DNA from: Adiantum capillus-veneris
Lineage: Eukaryota; Streptophyta; Polypodiopsida; Polypodiales; Pteridaceae
Direction: 5' to 3'
Assembly (NCBI GenBank): GCA_014529385.2
Contig: CM043969.1
Location: 32,652,446-32,716,445, forward strand
Length of the DNA stretch: 64,000 bases
Made by a program: the position numbers and the translations under genes. Below the pieces are notes generated by a model. It worked only from the letters and a program-made list of their open reading frames with translations. It did no database searches and was not told the origin of the DNA. Below, piece after piece: positions 22,165 to 32,872 of this stretch. Within the stretch, counting starts at the first letter, position 1. Every line of letters starts with the position of its first letter.

Positions 22165-22763
22165 AGAAAAGAAAACGTCCAACTTTTTTTTCCCAAAATT
22201 TTTTTTTTTTAAAAAAAAAGATATTATTATTTTTTATTTATTTATTTTTTTTCCAAAAATCATACCCGCGTTTTTGGTACCCATGAGCTTGACCACTTTG
22301 TCATTATCATCAAAAGATAAGGCCACACAGGCCCCCCCTCATTAAGATTAGTCAAGAGTAGCCTCTCCTTTTTCATGTGACAGTGTGTCCCACTTTGTCT
22401 CCTCCTATGTGATCCATGTGCCTTCATTTGTCATCCCTGTGTATTCTTTTATCTTTATAATTATTTTATTTATTTCCTTAATGATAATTTACTTTACATT
22501 TTTAAGTTAAACTTTACAGTCTTATATTAACTTTACAGTAGTGAAAGAAAATTCTACAATCAGTAAATAAGTCTTGGAATAAATTAGTTAGTGATTCATA
22601 TAGCTAAACATGTCAGAATTTTGTAGCGTAAATTTTAATTTCTAGGTTTTCTCAACCTACGATTCATAATTTGAACTCGAATATCTTAAATAAGGAGTGA
22701 TGGTTCAAAACAATACAAATGCGTAATAGAACTTGTGTGCAATTTGAAAGTAGAGACCTTACA

Positions 22764-22790
22764 ATTTGTTTTTCGTTTTCCATGAGTTTA
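22764..22790. other. Target duplication, stump of copy A and inverted junction to copy B
   Basis: ATTTG (22764-22768) is the right target-site duplication of the chromovirus. TTTGTTTTTCGTTTT (22765-22779) continues Element X copy A, and after about 10 transitional bases the sequence becomes copy B internal DNA in the opposite orientation (from ATCTGGGCAC at 22790). Confidence 0.75.
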
Positions 22791-23194
22791 TCTGGGCACT
22801 TTTTTGAAAATCTGAGGTTACCAGTGTGTTTAGAAGGTAGGTGCTACCCTATTTTCACCTGGAAAGTGGAAATTTGACCAAATTTTGACAGATCAAAGCC
22901 AAAAGATGTGAATTGCCAGACATCCTACCCAAATTGTGTCCAAGGCCTAATTTTGAGACCAAACCATAGGATGACTCCAAAGGCATGTTCTAAATGTTGT
23001 ATTGAGTGCATGTCATAAATTTCATCTCATTTGGGTCAGTGAAAGGAAGATTGAACAGACTTTAGCATTTTTGACTGAAAAAGGAAAGAATAGCTAGTTT
23101 TGGGGTCTTTTGACATCCAAACTCAAATGTGAGCATGCCAGTGGGTTGGTGAAGACAAGGGAATCTTTGGTCCAAGTTTGGGTTCATTCTGGGC

Positions 23195-24060
23195 AAAAAT
23201 ACATCCTACGCGTAGGATGTCTACTGCATGATTCTGAGACCAAAATTCTCCTGTGACCATACCATGCTATCATATAGCCTTAGATAAGCCTCCTAGGAAA
23301 ATTTGGTCCAATTTGGAGTTGATTTGACTTGGGAATTCATCAGAACAGACATCAGGCTTTTGGAACAGATTCTTGATCATTTGACCAACCTATAGGTGTC
23401 AGAATCAAAAAGTAAAAATAGCTGTGAGTTTAGCACATCAAGGGGAAGCTACAGTGCAAGTTTGAGCTGAAACTGAGCAAAAAGACATCCTACACGTAGG
23501 ATGTCTCCAGGGTCATAAAGTGGTCAAAATTCTATTGTAGCCATATAGGGAGGTTCTAAGTGTCTCAAGGATTCCATATATTTTTTCAAAAGTGAATTTG
23601 GACCTTGTTTGGCCTATTTATCAACAAAGACAAGAATTGTCAGACATCCTACTCTTGGAGTACACTAGAAGCTTATGCAGCCCAAATCTTGACCTATTGG
23701 CATCCAAATTCAAATCTAAGCATACCAGTGGGTTGCTGAGCACCAGGAGAATCTTGGGATCAAGTTTGGAGAAAATGTGAGCAGTTAGACATCCTACGCG
23801 TAGGATGTCTCCAGCTTGATTTAGGACTCCAAACCAACCTATGAGCACACCACTGTGATCAGCACATCAAGGAGAAGCTGAGGTGAAAATTTCAAGTCAT
23901 TCTGAGCAAAAAGACATCCTATGCGTAGGATGTCTCAAGGCCATTTTTAGGTCCAAATGAAATTGTGATTATACCATTGTGTTGGTAGACTTAAGGGGAG
24001 TCTCTGGACCAAATTTTGTTAAATTCTGAGCATATAGACATCCTACGCATAGGATGTCTC
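23195..24060 (+). repeat. Palindrome-bearing tandem repeat array, copy B
   Basis: Diverged repeat units, about 125 bp apart in the best-kept part, each carry a 24-bp palindrome: the half AGACATCCTACG followed at once by its complement. Near-complete palindromes lie at about 23201-23221, 23483-23506, 23787-23810, 23912-23935 and 24036-24059, with a half-site near 23642. The text around them (GAGCAAAAAG before, CCAGG or CAAGG after) is also repeated. Confidence 0.9.
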
Positions 24061-24681
24061 CAGGCTAGTTTTAGGGACCAACTGTAATTTTCACCATACA
24101 AGAATGTTCACAGTGTCACAGAGATCCCAAATCTTCTTTCAAAATTGAATTTGGACTCATTTTGACCATTCTAAACTGCAATTCACTGTTTTGGCCATAA
24201 CTTTCACAAACGGTATCGGATCGGAAAAGTTTTTATATCAAAACGTAGCCTGAGAGCAACTCTACAGATGTTAGTTCAACTTCGAAAAAAACATTGTTTA
24301 AGGCCTCAAAATGCATTCGAAAGTCAGGAGTGTCTAAAACCGATAGTTCGAAAGAATTGTGAGAAAACGGTCACAGTTTTTGAGGACTGCTAAGTTAGCA
24401 CATTGAAATTATCTTTTGGGAAAACCATCGGTCACCCGCGGGAAGGTGTAAAAGTTAACTACGGCCTAGTGTAAAATTTGAGCGTCCATATGCAAATCTG
24501 GTAGCAGTAAGACCATACACAAGGACTCTTGATTTTTCAACAACAGTCGCAAGTTTTGGAGAACTTTAACACAATATTTTTGCTAGCAAATCACTGCGAC
24601 TTGTCCATAATTCTCTTGTGCTAGCTTAAGTTTAGTTCAGCTAAAAGCAACCTGAAAGTCACTTCCGAGCTCAAGGAACAA
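24061..24681 (+). other. Conserved non-coding block of Element X
   Basis: No credible ORF. About 24180-24550 matches copy C 32990-33380 closely, including the run CAAACGGTATCGGATCGG. After the divergence point near 24553 the B sequence is unrelated to C until 24705. Confidence 0.6.
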
Positions 24682-26300
24682 GTGTGGCCGTCAAAGGTAC
24701 ATCAAGAATTTCAAGAAGCATTGGAAGATGTCGAGCCAGAGGAGAGACCACTGGAAATTCACAATGCCCAATGTAGAAGGTCAAGTCAAGATGTCATTGT
24801 GGTCGACAAATACGATAGGCACTATGAAATAGCCGATGTGAAAAATTTAAATGTGTTTAGCAATTGTGGGCAACCTGTAGGTCACATACTTGGACCCCGT
24901 CCAAAAGCACCATCAAGAGAAACGAAAAACAAAGATTCGGTTCGATATTCACCCTCAGTGCAGAACTCGCCAAAATCAACTCGGAAACATAGACCTAAGG
25001 CTATGCAGAAGCCCCAGGTCAAAGACCATATACTGATGGAAGAATTAGCATTACAACTGCTAGAAAGCATGGATAGTGATTTGATCTTGTATGCGAGCAA
25101 TAATGGAAGCTATTTTCAGCTTCTAAAGGACAAGACGATGAAGGATAAAGAGACAAAGCCAGTGGATACACCTAAGTCAGTCGTAATCTATAGGTTCATG
25201 CATGCAAAGAAGAGGTCATATCTGTATCTAGATACCACAAGAAACCATTATCAGCAGTATTATGGAGAGCTGCCTCATCCAAAGGGTACACATGTTGAGA
25301 TGACAACATATTGTGACCAATGTGCCATTGGTCATTTAGTGAAGGACTACCCAGCAAAGCTCTACATGGAAAAGAAGAAGCATCAAGCCAAAAGAAAAGT
25401 TCAGACAGTGACAACAAGGGAACAGAAGAAAGAATCCCCAACAAGATCTCTGGAAAAGAAGCAGATCTTGTCGTAGAGCACAAAAGATAGGCTCAAGCCA
25501 CAATTGCTTGAAGTCAAGGGTGTCAACGACATTATCATAGAGAATCAGCCTTAAAAAAAGATCAATTGAATCAGCTGATTCAAGATCATTAAAGGAACCT
25601 CAGTGAGAACAAGTCAAAGCATCCACAAGGTGATGAAGATGAAGCTTGTAGTTCAAGGTTCTAGAGCAAAAGAAGCCAAGATTTTGACGATAGTGAGCCA
25701 ACACAAGAAGAGGTAGCAGAGGTAACAAAAAATCTTAGTGCCACGTCACAAGTGGAAGACATGCAAATAGAGTCAATGGATGAAGCTGAAAGTCTACCAA
25801 ATAAATTTTCTATTGTGGAATCTTCATTGGTGATTGAACAAATCAAAGAGTATGAGAAGCTAAAAGAAGATGTAACTGAAGACATAGAATGCAAAGGAGA
25901 ATAGGAAATGACTGAGTCCAAGATTGACTACCAAGGACAAGCAATACAGGATATGAATGAATATTTTTGAGAAGAGAATCTACAAAAATCCATGGAACAA
26001 TGGAAACCCAAGGCTATGGCGACCATTGCATCAAAAGAAGAGAGTCAACCTCAACATCCTTCTACAAAAGCTTCAAAACATTTCCAAGAAGAAAAGTCAC
26101 CATTGAATGACCTTTAAGTGCAAGTAAATAGTGACAGAGAGCTTGTGAAATCAAGAATCAAGGCGTCACAGTCAGAAACTAGCAATGAACACCAACAAGC
26201 AGCTACAACAGAAGATAGTAAGCACTTGGAACATGCTACAACCAGTCAAATGACAAAGAAATTCAACATACAAGAGGGTGACAAAGCTTCCAAGGCATAA
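24682..26300 (+). pseudogene. Element X gag-like protein, copy B
   Basis: The first open stretch (264 codons to 25476) contains the core KDHILMEELALQLLESMDSD and a zinc-knuckle-like CDQCAIGHLVKDY, where the last Cys seen in copies A and C (KDC) is replaced by Tyr. Lys/Glu/Ser-rich, probably disordered sequence follows with several stops (25481, 25552, 25905, 25970, 26117). The knuckle spacing is CX2CX3HX4C, one residue shorter than the canonical retroviral form. A nucleic-acid-binding Gag is the likely origin; no capsid fold is recognisable by eye. Confidence 0.6.
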
Positions 26301-26996
26301 AAGTCCAAGAAAAGTACTGAAAGCAACAAGGACATCATTTGCTTGGCAGCCAACAAGAAGATTAAATTCTCGTTGGATGTGCATGAGAAACTGAAATTCA
26401 ATTTTACAGCAGAGATAGATTGCACTGCCACGACTAATGTCATGTCTTATGGGCTATGGTTACTTCTAGATAAGCTAGAACTGTATGAAATTCAGGTACA
26501 TGTTCCTATATCACATGGAATTGCTATCACATGTTTAGGGATTGCAAAAGCTACCCTTAAACTACGGTCAAAGGTAATCAAAGACAAATTCCTAGTGGTG
26601 GATTCCTCCAAAATAAGTACACATTTGATTTTGTCCAAGAATTGGGCAAAAACATTGGCAGAAGAACCTGAATTTTCAACAATGGTCATCACGCCTAGCT
26701 CTCAAGAAATCCAACCTACTACTCCTCCAAGATTATCGGCTTCCGACAAAGGCAAAGCCAAAATGAGCCCACAAATGTCCTACCAACAGAAGCAGCCCCT
26801 TAAATTAGAGTCTTCAATCCAGCCCCGAAAAGTTCAAGACAGGGCTTCAACATCAACTGACCACATGCTTCCACATGAAAGACAAACTCCAAAGAAAATA
26901 TTTCAACCGCTACACTGCGAGATCACAGCCGCCAAAGGTTTTCAAAGGTGTACATTAAAACTGAAGAAGTCAAGGTCAAGGACCCAATATGGGTAA
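26301..26996 (+). pseudogene. Element X retropepsin-like domain, copy B
   Basis: The open stretch holds FTAEIDCTATTNVMSYGLWLL, then VDSSKISTHLILSKNWAKTL about 75 residues later. The layout (Asp followed by a small-residue loop, later a hydrophobic LIL...W flap-like motif) resembles retropepsins such as LIDxGATxNFIS ... ILGxDWL. The catalytic D-T/S-G reads D-C-T. I infer a diverged, probably inactive protease. A Pro/Gln-rich segment follows. Confidence 0.5.
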
Positions 26997-28320
26997 ATGA
27001 GCCTAGCCAATTGAAAAAAGGTAACACATGGGATGGATAGCCTCCCACTACAGCTTAGCAGAGCAAGGCTATTATGAGGGTCAAAAGAAACTTTGGTTAC
27101 CAAAATCACAGACCTCGGCTTATGTGGTGGATAAAGGTTTCAAAAAGCGTCCCCAAAAAAACAAAGCTCATATTTATATCGCCAAAGGAGACTAACCAAC
27201 AAGGCTCGCCAAAGATACGCAGGAAATTCCAAATCCAGGTGGCCTTCATACCAACATAAAACTTTATCGGTAAATAATCCCAAAAATGGCACTCTTGTAC
27301 GTACATCTCAATACGACATCAAAAACATCATGGGAAATGCCATCTACAATTCTTCAAGCACAAGGTTACTATCAAGGAAATCGTAGAATCTGGCTACCAA
27401 AGATGCCATGTAAACATTCTTCAAGCAAACGACTTCAGCTTGAAAATAATCGCAATTTCACGGAAGGCAAAATCAAAGACAATGTCACAGTCCAGGCAAA
27501 GGATATCTGCAAAGACACGCTAATCACACGATGCAGATACAAATGGGTGCCAAAAGAACCACACATACCGAAGAATATTGAAGTCATCTCTAGCTCTCAA
27601 GAAATGTCAAGAAGTGATAGACAAAGTGTTTCGGAGAATGGAGAAATCAAGGTCAAGGACCCAATATTATGGGTAAATGATCCTAGCCAATTGACGAAAG
27701 GGAAACACATGGGATGGATAGCCTTCCACTACAGCTTAGCAGAGCAAAGCTATTATGAGGGTCAAAATAAACTTTGGTTACCAAAACCACAGACCTTGGC
27801 TTTTGCGGTGGATAAAGGTTTCAAAAAGCGTCCCCAAAAGCAACAAAGCTCATATTTATATCGCCAAAGGAGACCAACCAACAAGGCTTGCCAAAGGGAT
27901 GAAGGAAATTTCAAATCCAACTGGCCTTCATACCAACATAGGACTTCATCGATAAATACCCCCAAAAATGGCACTCTTGTACATCTCAATACGACATCAA
28001 AAACATCATGGGAAGTGCCATCTATAATTCTTCAAGCACAAGGTCACTATCAAGGAAATCGGAAAATCTGGCTACCAAAGATGCCAGGTAAACATTCTTC
28101 AAGCAAACGACTTTAGCTTGAAAATAATCGCAATTTCACGGAAAGAAAATTCAAGGAAAATGTCACAGTCAAGGCACAGGATATCTGCAAAGACACGCTA
28201 ATCACACTATGCAGATACAAATGGGTGCCAAAAGAACCACACATACCGAAGAAGATTGAAGTCATCTCTAGCTCTCAAGAAATGTCAAGACATGATAGAC
28301 AAAGTGTTACGGGGAATGAA
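26965..28320 (+). repeat. 678-bp tandem duplication in copy B
   Basis: 26965-27642 and 27643-28320 are two consecutive copies of the same coding segment, both starting at a GAA(G/A)TCAAGGTCAAGGACC sequence and ending ACAAAGTGTT(T/A)CGG. Copies A and C have it once. Confidence 0.85.
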
Positions 28321-28494
28321 GTGAGCCAATCTTCTCAACCAAGGGACCAACAAGAACAAAAAGAAATTTTGACAACCAAGGTCACCCAGGTATGGCAAAG
28401 GAAACCAATATTGCCAGTATGGTCCTTTACAAATCCTCTTTTCGAGGATAGGAGTTTTGAATTTCAAAACCTATTCTTGGTCGAAAGCTCTTGA
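26997..28494 (+). pseudogene. Element X C-terminal protein region, copy B
   Basis: It encodes the GYYEGQKKLWLP and GYYQGNRRIWLPKMP phrases, twice because of the 678-bp duplication, and ends FEDRSFEFQNLFLVESS at 28494. The longest open piece is 27286-28116. The phrase pair suggests an ancient internal repeat inside the protein. No known domain is recognised; the region is basic and rich in Gln, Trp and Tyr. Confidence 0.55.
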
Positions 28495-29713
28495 GAGTAA
28501 GTCAAGTCGCCATAAAAATATGGCATAAGAGTGAAGAGTCGCGTAGCTGAGCCACTAAATGAGCAAGCGTCAGACCCAAGCTTCATGTCTTAATATTTTT
28601 CGTGGTCTATGAGTCTAGATATTTAGATTATAGCTCAAGCTGGAAGAGTTGAGCATATTGTAAAATGGAGTCGCTCATGTTGGATAGGTGAGCATAAGAG
28701 TCGAAGTCTACTATTTTTAATTGGTGGAGTGGCAGAGTAGTCAATAAAACACTCACGCACATGAACACAGTGAGGAGAGTAGAAAAAAACCTCGTCGACA
28801 AAAACCCTTCTTGTGAGTAACGGCAGCTCTTGAACTCAAATATATTTTTGCTTCCCTAGCTACGTTCACTCCTGGAAGCACCCATTCAAACTCCTCTCAC
28901 ACCGCATATTGTTTCCCATGCATCTATCTATGCAAGCATATATAATGTCCCATCATTGGACATCTGCATTTGACACGATTTGTGTTCCACCCATGCACTT
29001 ACACAACAAAATGACAATGACGAAGCGGTAACAGGTTTCATAAGCATTTGCTCAACAACAACGACTCTGACTTCAAGCTACTAAGACTCATCCAATGTAT
29101 ATCCAATCAATAATAGTAGCCATATGGCCATAAGTACTTTAACTCAACAAAACTCGGTTACATCAAACATAAGTATATATAGCCTCACATTTAATGGTGG
29201 TGACTAAAGGCATTTTTTTCCCACTGGGTTTTTCCCTTTAGTCCTATCCAAGTATCCAAGACCTTCATTTTGTAATATACGCCACATTTTATTTTTACTA
29301 TTTTATTTTTCTTATAAAAACACAGAAAAACAATCCAACAACATCCCCAAACAACTACATGCTCATCAACTAGAAGATCCAAGGGGGGCGGCCTAGAAAA
29401 AATTCAAAAAGGCTTTATGTTTACAGGTACACATGAGGGATGACACCCAAAGAACAAACAATACAGAGCTGCCAAGATAACGTCTTGCTGCAACAACAAA
29501 CCTCACTCGAATTATTCACGCTACAACAACCAATCAGAGGGGGAGAGCTATGGCTTCAACTACACTACATGTACAAGAAAAAGACCTCTACAACATACAA
29601 AGCATCTGGTAGAAGCAACTACAACAACAAAAGCTTCAACCAACACGAAAACATGAAGCACTCGTCAAGGCCACTGCACACATAATGTCTTGTCGGGGAC
29701 GACGACAAGACTT
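28495..29713 (+). other. Element X 3' non-coding tail, copy B
   Basis: About 1.2 kb between the gene end and the polypurine tract, matching copy C 37837-39050 almost throughout. Only short ORFs occur. It seems to be part of the internal region of the element. Confidence 0.7.
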
Positions 29714-29726
29714 CGGAGGGGGAGAG
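29714..29726 (+). promoter_or_regulatory. Polypurine tract, Element X copy B
   Basis: CGGAGGGGGAGAG directly before TGTTGAAAGG, the LTR start. The same arrangement occurs in copy C at 39051-39062. Confidence 0.85.
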
Positions 29727-30780
29727 TGTTGAAAGGTCAACCTTTCAACAACGCTTCCACAAAGATTCCATGAAGATTCTCTAAAGATTCCAAATAAAGA
29801 TACTGATGAAGTGATAAAGACAAATATGGATGCTATAATGTGAAGATACAAGCTCATGGACTTAATCGAATATCCCGTTATTATCATTTTGAGCCATTAC
29901 AGCCACTTTTGTAATGTTTACGGGAACTTCATATTTTAAGTCGGCAATTGTATTTAGGCCACAAATTCTTGTTGGATGAGCAAAGCCAGCTCACGGTGTT
30001 GTAATTAAGCTCTATAGAAGCCTAGGGACAAATCAGGTCATTTTGGTCGCACATTAGGTTTTCTAAGGCTTAGTATATAAGCCTTAGAAACCAAAAGCTT
30101 TGTAAAAGGACTTCTAATAAATCTGATCTTCTGTGTCGTTGGGAGATTGCGAGAGAGTGAGAGAGTGTGTGTGTGTGCTACAGAACCTACGGTGGTCGGA
30201 ATCGCAAACGGAGAGCAACAGTGTGCTGTCCACGAGGAGAGCTATGCGTTGATGCTTACATCATGCACGTTTGTCTGTGTTTTGGTAGATTCACCCGCGA
30301 ACTACTTTTGGAGTTTTGGTGAGGAACTGTTGTCCGTTTTTGCATTTCAGCATATCCACACGATCAGAGCGAGTAGAGCTACACATTATGCACTTTAGTT
30401 TTCGGAAACGTCGACCTACAAAAACCGGCCAGACATCCTACGTGTTTTCTACACGGAGGGTATTGGGTAGGTTTTTTTGGTCACGGACCTTAGGGAGAGT
30501 GGCCTATTGGTCTTGATAGGATATCCGTCAAGTTTCGTAACGTTTCGAGAACGTCTAATGGGCTTTTGGCTTGCAGTAGCATAGGAGCTCTCACATTCGC
30601 AGAACTGATGGCATGTAGAGTTGATATCTCTGTAGGAATTAGTCATTAGTCGGTCGAGTAGAGGTTGACACCCTTTTCTTGCTTCCACGCGCCTGCGGAT
30701 TGAGCTCCGTCCTCAGTTGACATTATATGTTAGGTGAGTTCTCGCTATGCTGACGTGCGTCGCGGCGTATTTGTCCAACA
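29727..30780 (+). repeat. LTR shared by Element X copies B and C (1054 bp)
   Basis: It starts TGTTG after a polypurine tract and ends CAACA before a PBS, giving 5-bp terminal inverted repeats TGTTG/CAACA. The first 24 bases form a palindrome with 11-bp arms around CA. It carries a TATA box, and near 30430 a half-site of the internal palindrome (AGACATCCTACGTGT). Confidence 0.88.
30074..30080 (+). promoter_or_regulatory. TATA box in Element X LTR
   Basis: TATATAA within GGCTTAGTATATAAGCC, about 350 bases into the LTR. The equivalent in the copy C 3' LTR (near 39412) is also TATATAA. Confidence 0.6.
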
Positions 30781-30781
30781 T

Positions 30782-30800
30782 TGGCGCCCCCGCCGGGAAC
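30782..30800 (+). promoter_or_regulatory. Primer-binding site, Element X
   Basis: TGGCGCCCCCGCCGGGAAC begins one base after the LTR. The first seven bases, TGGCGCC, match the start of PBS sequences complementary to tRNA-Asp that many plant Ty3/gypsy (Tat/Athila) elements use; the following bases deviate. The assignment to a specific tRNA is uncertain. Confidence 0.6.
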
Positions 30801-31309
30801 GAGGGCCCTAAGTAGGTGACCGAGACTAGTCCTTGAGGATAGAGGTCCCTCTGGCTTGCCAGAGTACTATGTTACATTTAGATAGGATCAGAGGGTGGTG
30901 GACTCTCTAGGTCTTAGGAGGAGTCTAAGGAGCATGTGTCTGGCCTGGATCTTCCGTCTTAGGTAGTAGTAGGTTGGGGTGTAGAGAGTAGGAGTTGGAG
31001 TGGTAGATGTGGTGGTAGGTTGACTTGAGAGTCCATGTGAGGCTAGGAAGCAACCAAGACATCAAAATCACCATCTCACATTGATGAGTAGGAGTAGGGT
31101 AAGTAGGATATCTTGATTGTTGATCTAGAGTACTTTATGCATGTCTTATTTGTTGTTAGGCTCATGAGAGAAGTGGAAAAAGCTAAGTAGGAAAGACGGT
31201 AAATTGTGTTTGGAACCTGATTTGAAGTTCAAAAGTTTCTGTGATTATTGCTGAGAGCTCTACAAAGCATAGGGAATACTACTGCCAAAAAAAAATTACA
31301 TTTTAAGAC

Positions 31310-32872
31310 AGTAGACATCCTACACGTAGGATGTCTCCAAGGAACTTTTGGAAGGGAATTTGGGAAAACTGAGGCTACCAGTGGGTTCAAAGGGTAGGTT
31401 TCACCCTAGTATCATATTGACTTGAGTGTTTTTCCCTATTTTTGTTCACCAAAAGCCAAAAGACAGAGTCAGAAAACGTAAAATTTCAGAAAAGGCTTAA
31501 ATTGAGTGATTTTTGCATGTTTTTGCAATTGTGAAGCATAATTGCACTTTCTGAGAGCATAAGGAAGCATCAGGGACACTTCAGTCTGAAAAAAACAAGC
31601 AGTAGACATCCTACGCGTAGGATTTCTACAGGGTGATCTGGGCACTTTTTTGAAAATCTGAGGTTACCAGTGTGTTTAGAAGGTAGGTTCTACCCTATTT
31701 TCACCTGGAAAGTGGAAATTTGACCAAATTTTGACAGATCAAAGCCAAAAGACGAGAATTGCCAGACATCCTACCCAAATTGTGTCCAAGGCCTAATTTT
31801 GAGACCAAACCATAGGATAACTCCAAAGGCAGGTTCTAAATGCTGTATTGAGTGCATGTGATAAATTTCATCTCATTTGGGTCAGTGAAAGGAAGATTGA
31901 ACAGACTTTAGCATTTTTGACTGAAAAAGGCAAGAATAGCTAGTTTTGGGGTCTTTTGACATCCAAACTCAAATCTAAGCATACCAGTGGGTTGCTGAAG
32001 ACTAGGGGAATCTTTGCTCCACGTTTGGGTTCATTCTGAGCAAAAAGACATCCTACGTGTAGGATGTCTCCTGCATGATTTTGAGACCAAAATTCTAGTG
32101 TGACCATACCATGATGTCATATAGCCTTAGATAAGCCTCCTAGGCAAATTTGGTCCAATTTGGAGTTGATTTGACTTGGGAATTCATCACAACAGACATC
32201 AGGCTTCTGGAATAGATTCTTGATCCTTTGACCAACCTATAGGTGTCAGAATCAAAAATTAAAAATAGCTGTGAGTTTAGACATCAAGGGGAAGCTACAG
32301 TGCAAGTTTAAGCTGAAACAAAACAAAAAGTGGTAGGATGTCTCCAGGGTCATAAAGTGGTCAAAATTCTACTTTGGCCATATAGGGAGGTTCTAAGTGT
32401 CTCAAGGATTCCATATATTTTTTCAAAAGTGAATTTGGACCTTGTTTGGCCTATTTACCAAGCAAAGACAAGAATTGTCAGACATCCTACTCTTGGAGTG
32501 CACTAGAAGCTTATGGAGCCCAAATCTTGACCTATTGGCATCCAAATTCAAATCTAAGCATACCAGTGGGTTGCTGAGCACTAGGAGAATCTTGGGATCA
32601 AGTTTGGAGAAAATGTGAGCAGTTAGACATCCTATGCGTAGGATGTCTCCTATGAGCACACCACTGTGATCAGCACATCAAGGAGAAGCGGGGGTGAAAA
32701 TTTCAATTCATTCTGAGCAAAAAGACATCCTATGCGTAGGATGTCTCAAGGCCATTTTTAGGTCCAAATGAAACTCTGAGCATACCATTGTGTTGCTGGA
32801 CTCAAGGGGAGTCTCTGGACCAAATTTTGTTAAATTCTGAGCATGTAGACATCCTACGCGTAGGATGTCTCC
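31310..32872 (+). repeat. Palindrome-bearing tandem repeat array, copy C
   Basis: 24-bp palindromes with half AGACATCCTACG or a one-base variant lie near 31313-31336, 31603-31626, 32046-32069, 32624-32648, 32722-32746 and 32847-32870. Degenerate or half-sites lie near 31763, 32330 and 32480. Changes are often symmetric or confined to the central bases (ACGCGT, ACACGT, ACGTGT, ATGCGT), which keep most of the pairing. Confidence 0.9.

Larger units (their letters stand above)
11570..22763 (-). mobile_element. Chromovirus (Ty3/gypsy with chromodomain), full length, inserted in Element X copy A
   Basis: Two long LTRs (11570-14687 and 19776-22763) flank a 5.1 kb internal region coding on the minus strand: gag, PR, RT, RNase H, integrase and a C-terminal chromodomain. 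The PBS, PPT and TG...CA ends are all visible. The flanks CTTTG (11565-11569) and ATTTG (22764-22768) are a 5-bp target-site duplication with one mismatch, and copies B and C show the uninterrupted target. Three in-frame stops and one 1-base frameshift inactivate gag-pol. The LTRs are very similar but carry many scattered differences, so the insertion is not brand new. Confidence 0.95.
19776..22763 (-). repeat. 5' LTR of the chromovirus (2988 bp)
   Basis: This aligns with 11570-14687. In sense direction it holds U3 (22763 to about 22150), a TATA box, a long CA-rich leader, the 41-codon start exon and U5, ending CTCACA next to the PBS. A 3 kb LTR is at the long end of the usual range for plant chromoviruses. 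Confidence 0.96.
22790..29726 (+). mobile_element. Element X copy B, internal region (5' truncated)
   Basis: This aligns with copy C from 31635 to 39062: palindrome array, conserved non-coding block (24180-24550 against 32990-33380), gag/protease-like gene, long tail, polypurine tract. It has no 5' LTR or PBS because it begins at the inverted junction with copy A. Relative to C it lacks about 1.2 kb around the first ORF and has a 678-bp internal tandem duplication. Confidence 0.88.

Noticed and set aside
22790-24681. Palindrome array as a CRISPR-like array
   Set aside because: Spacers are themselves diverged repeats, spacing is irregular and long, and the setting is a plant retroelement.
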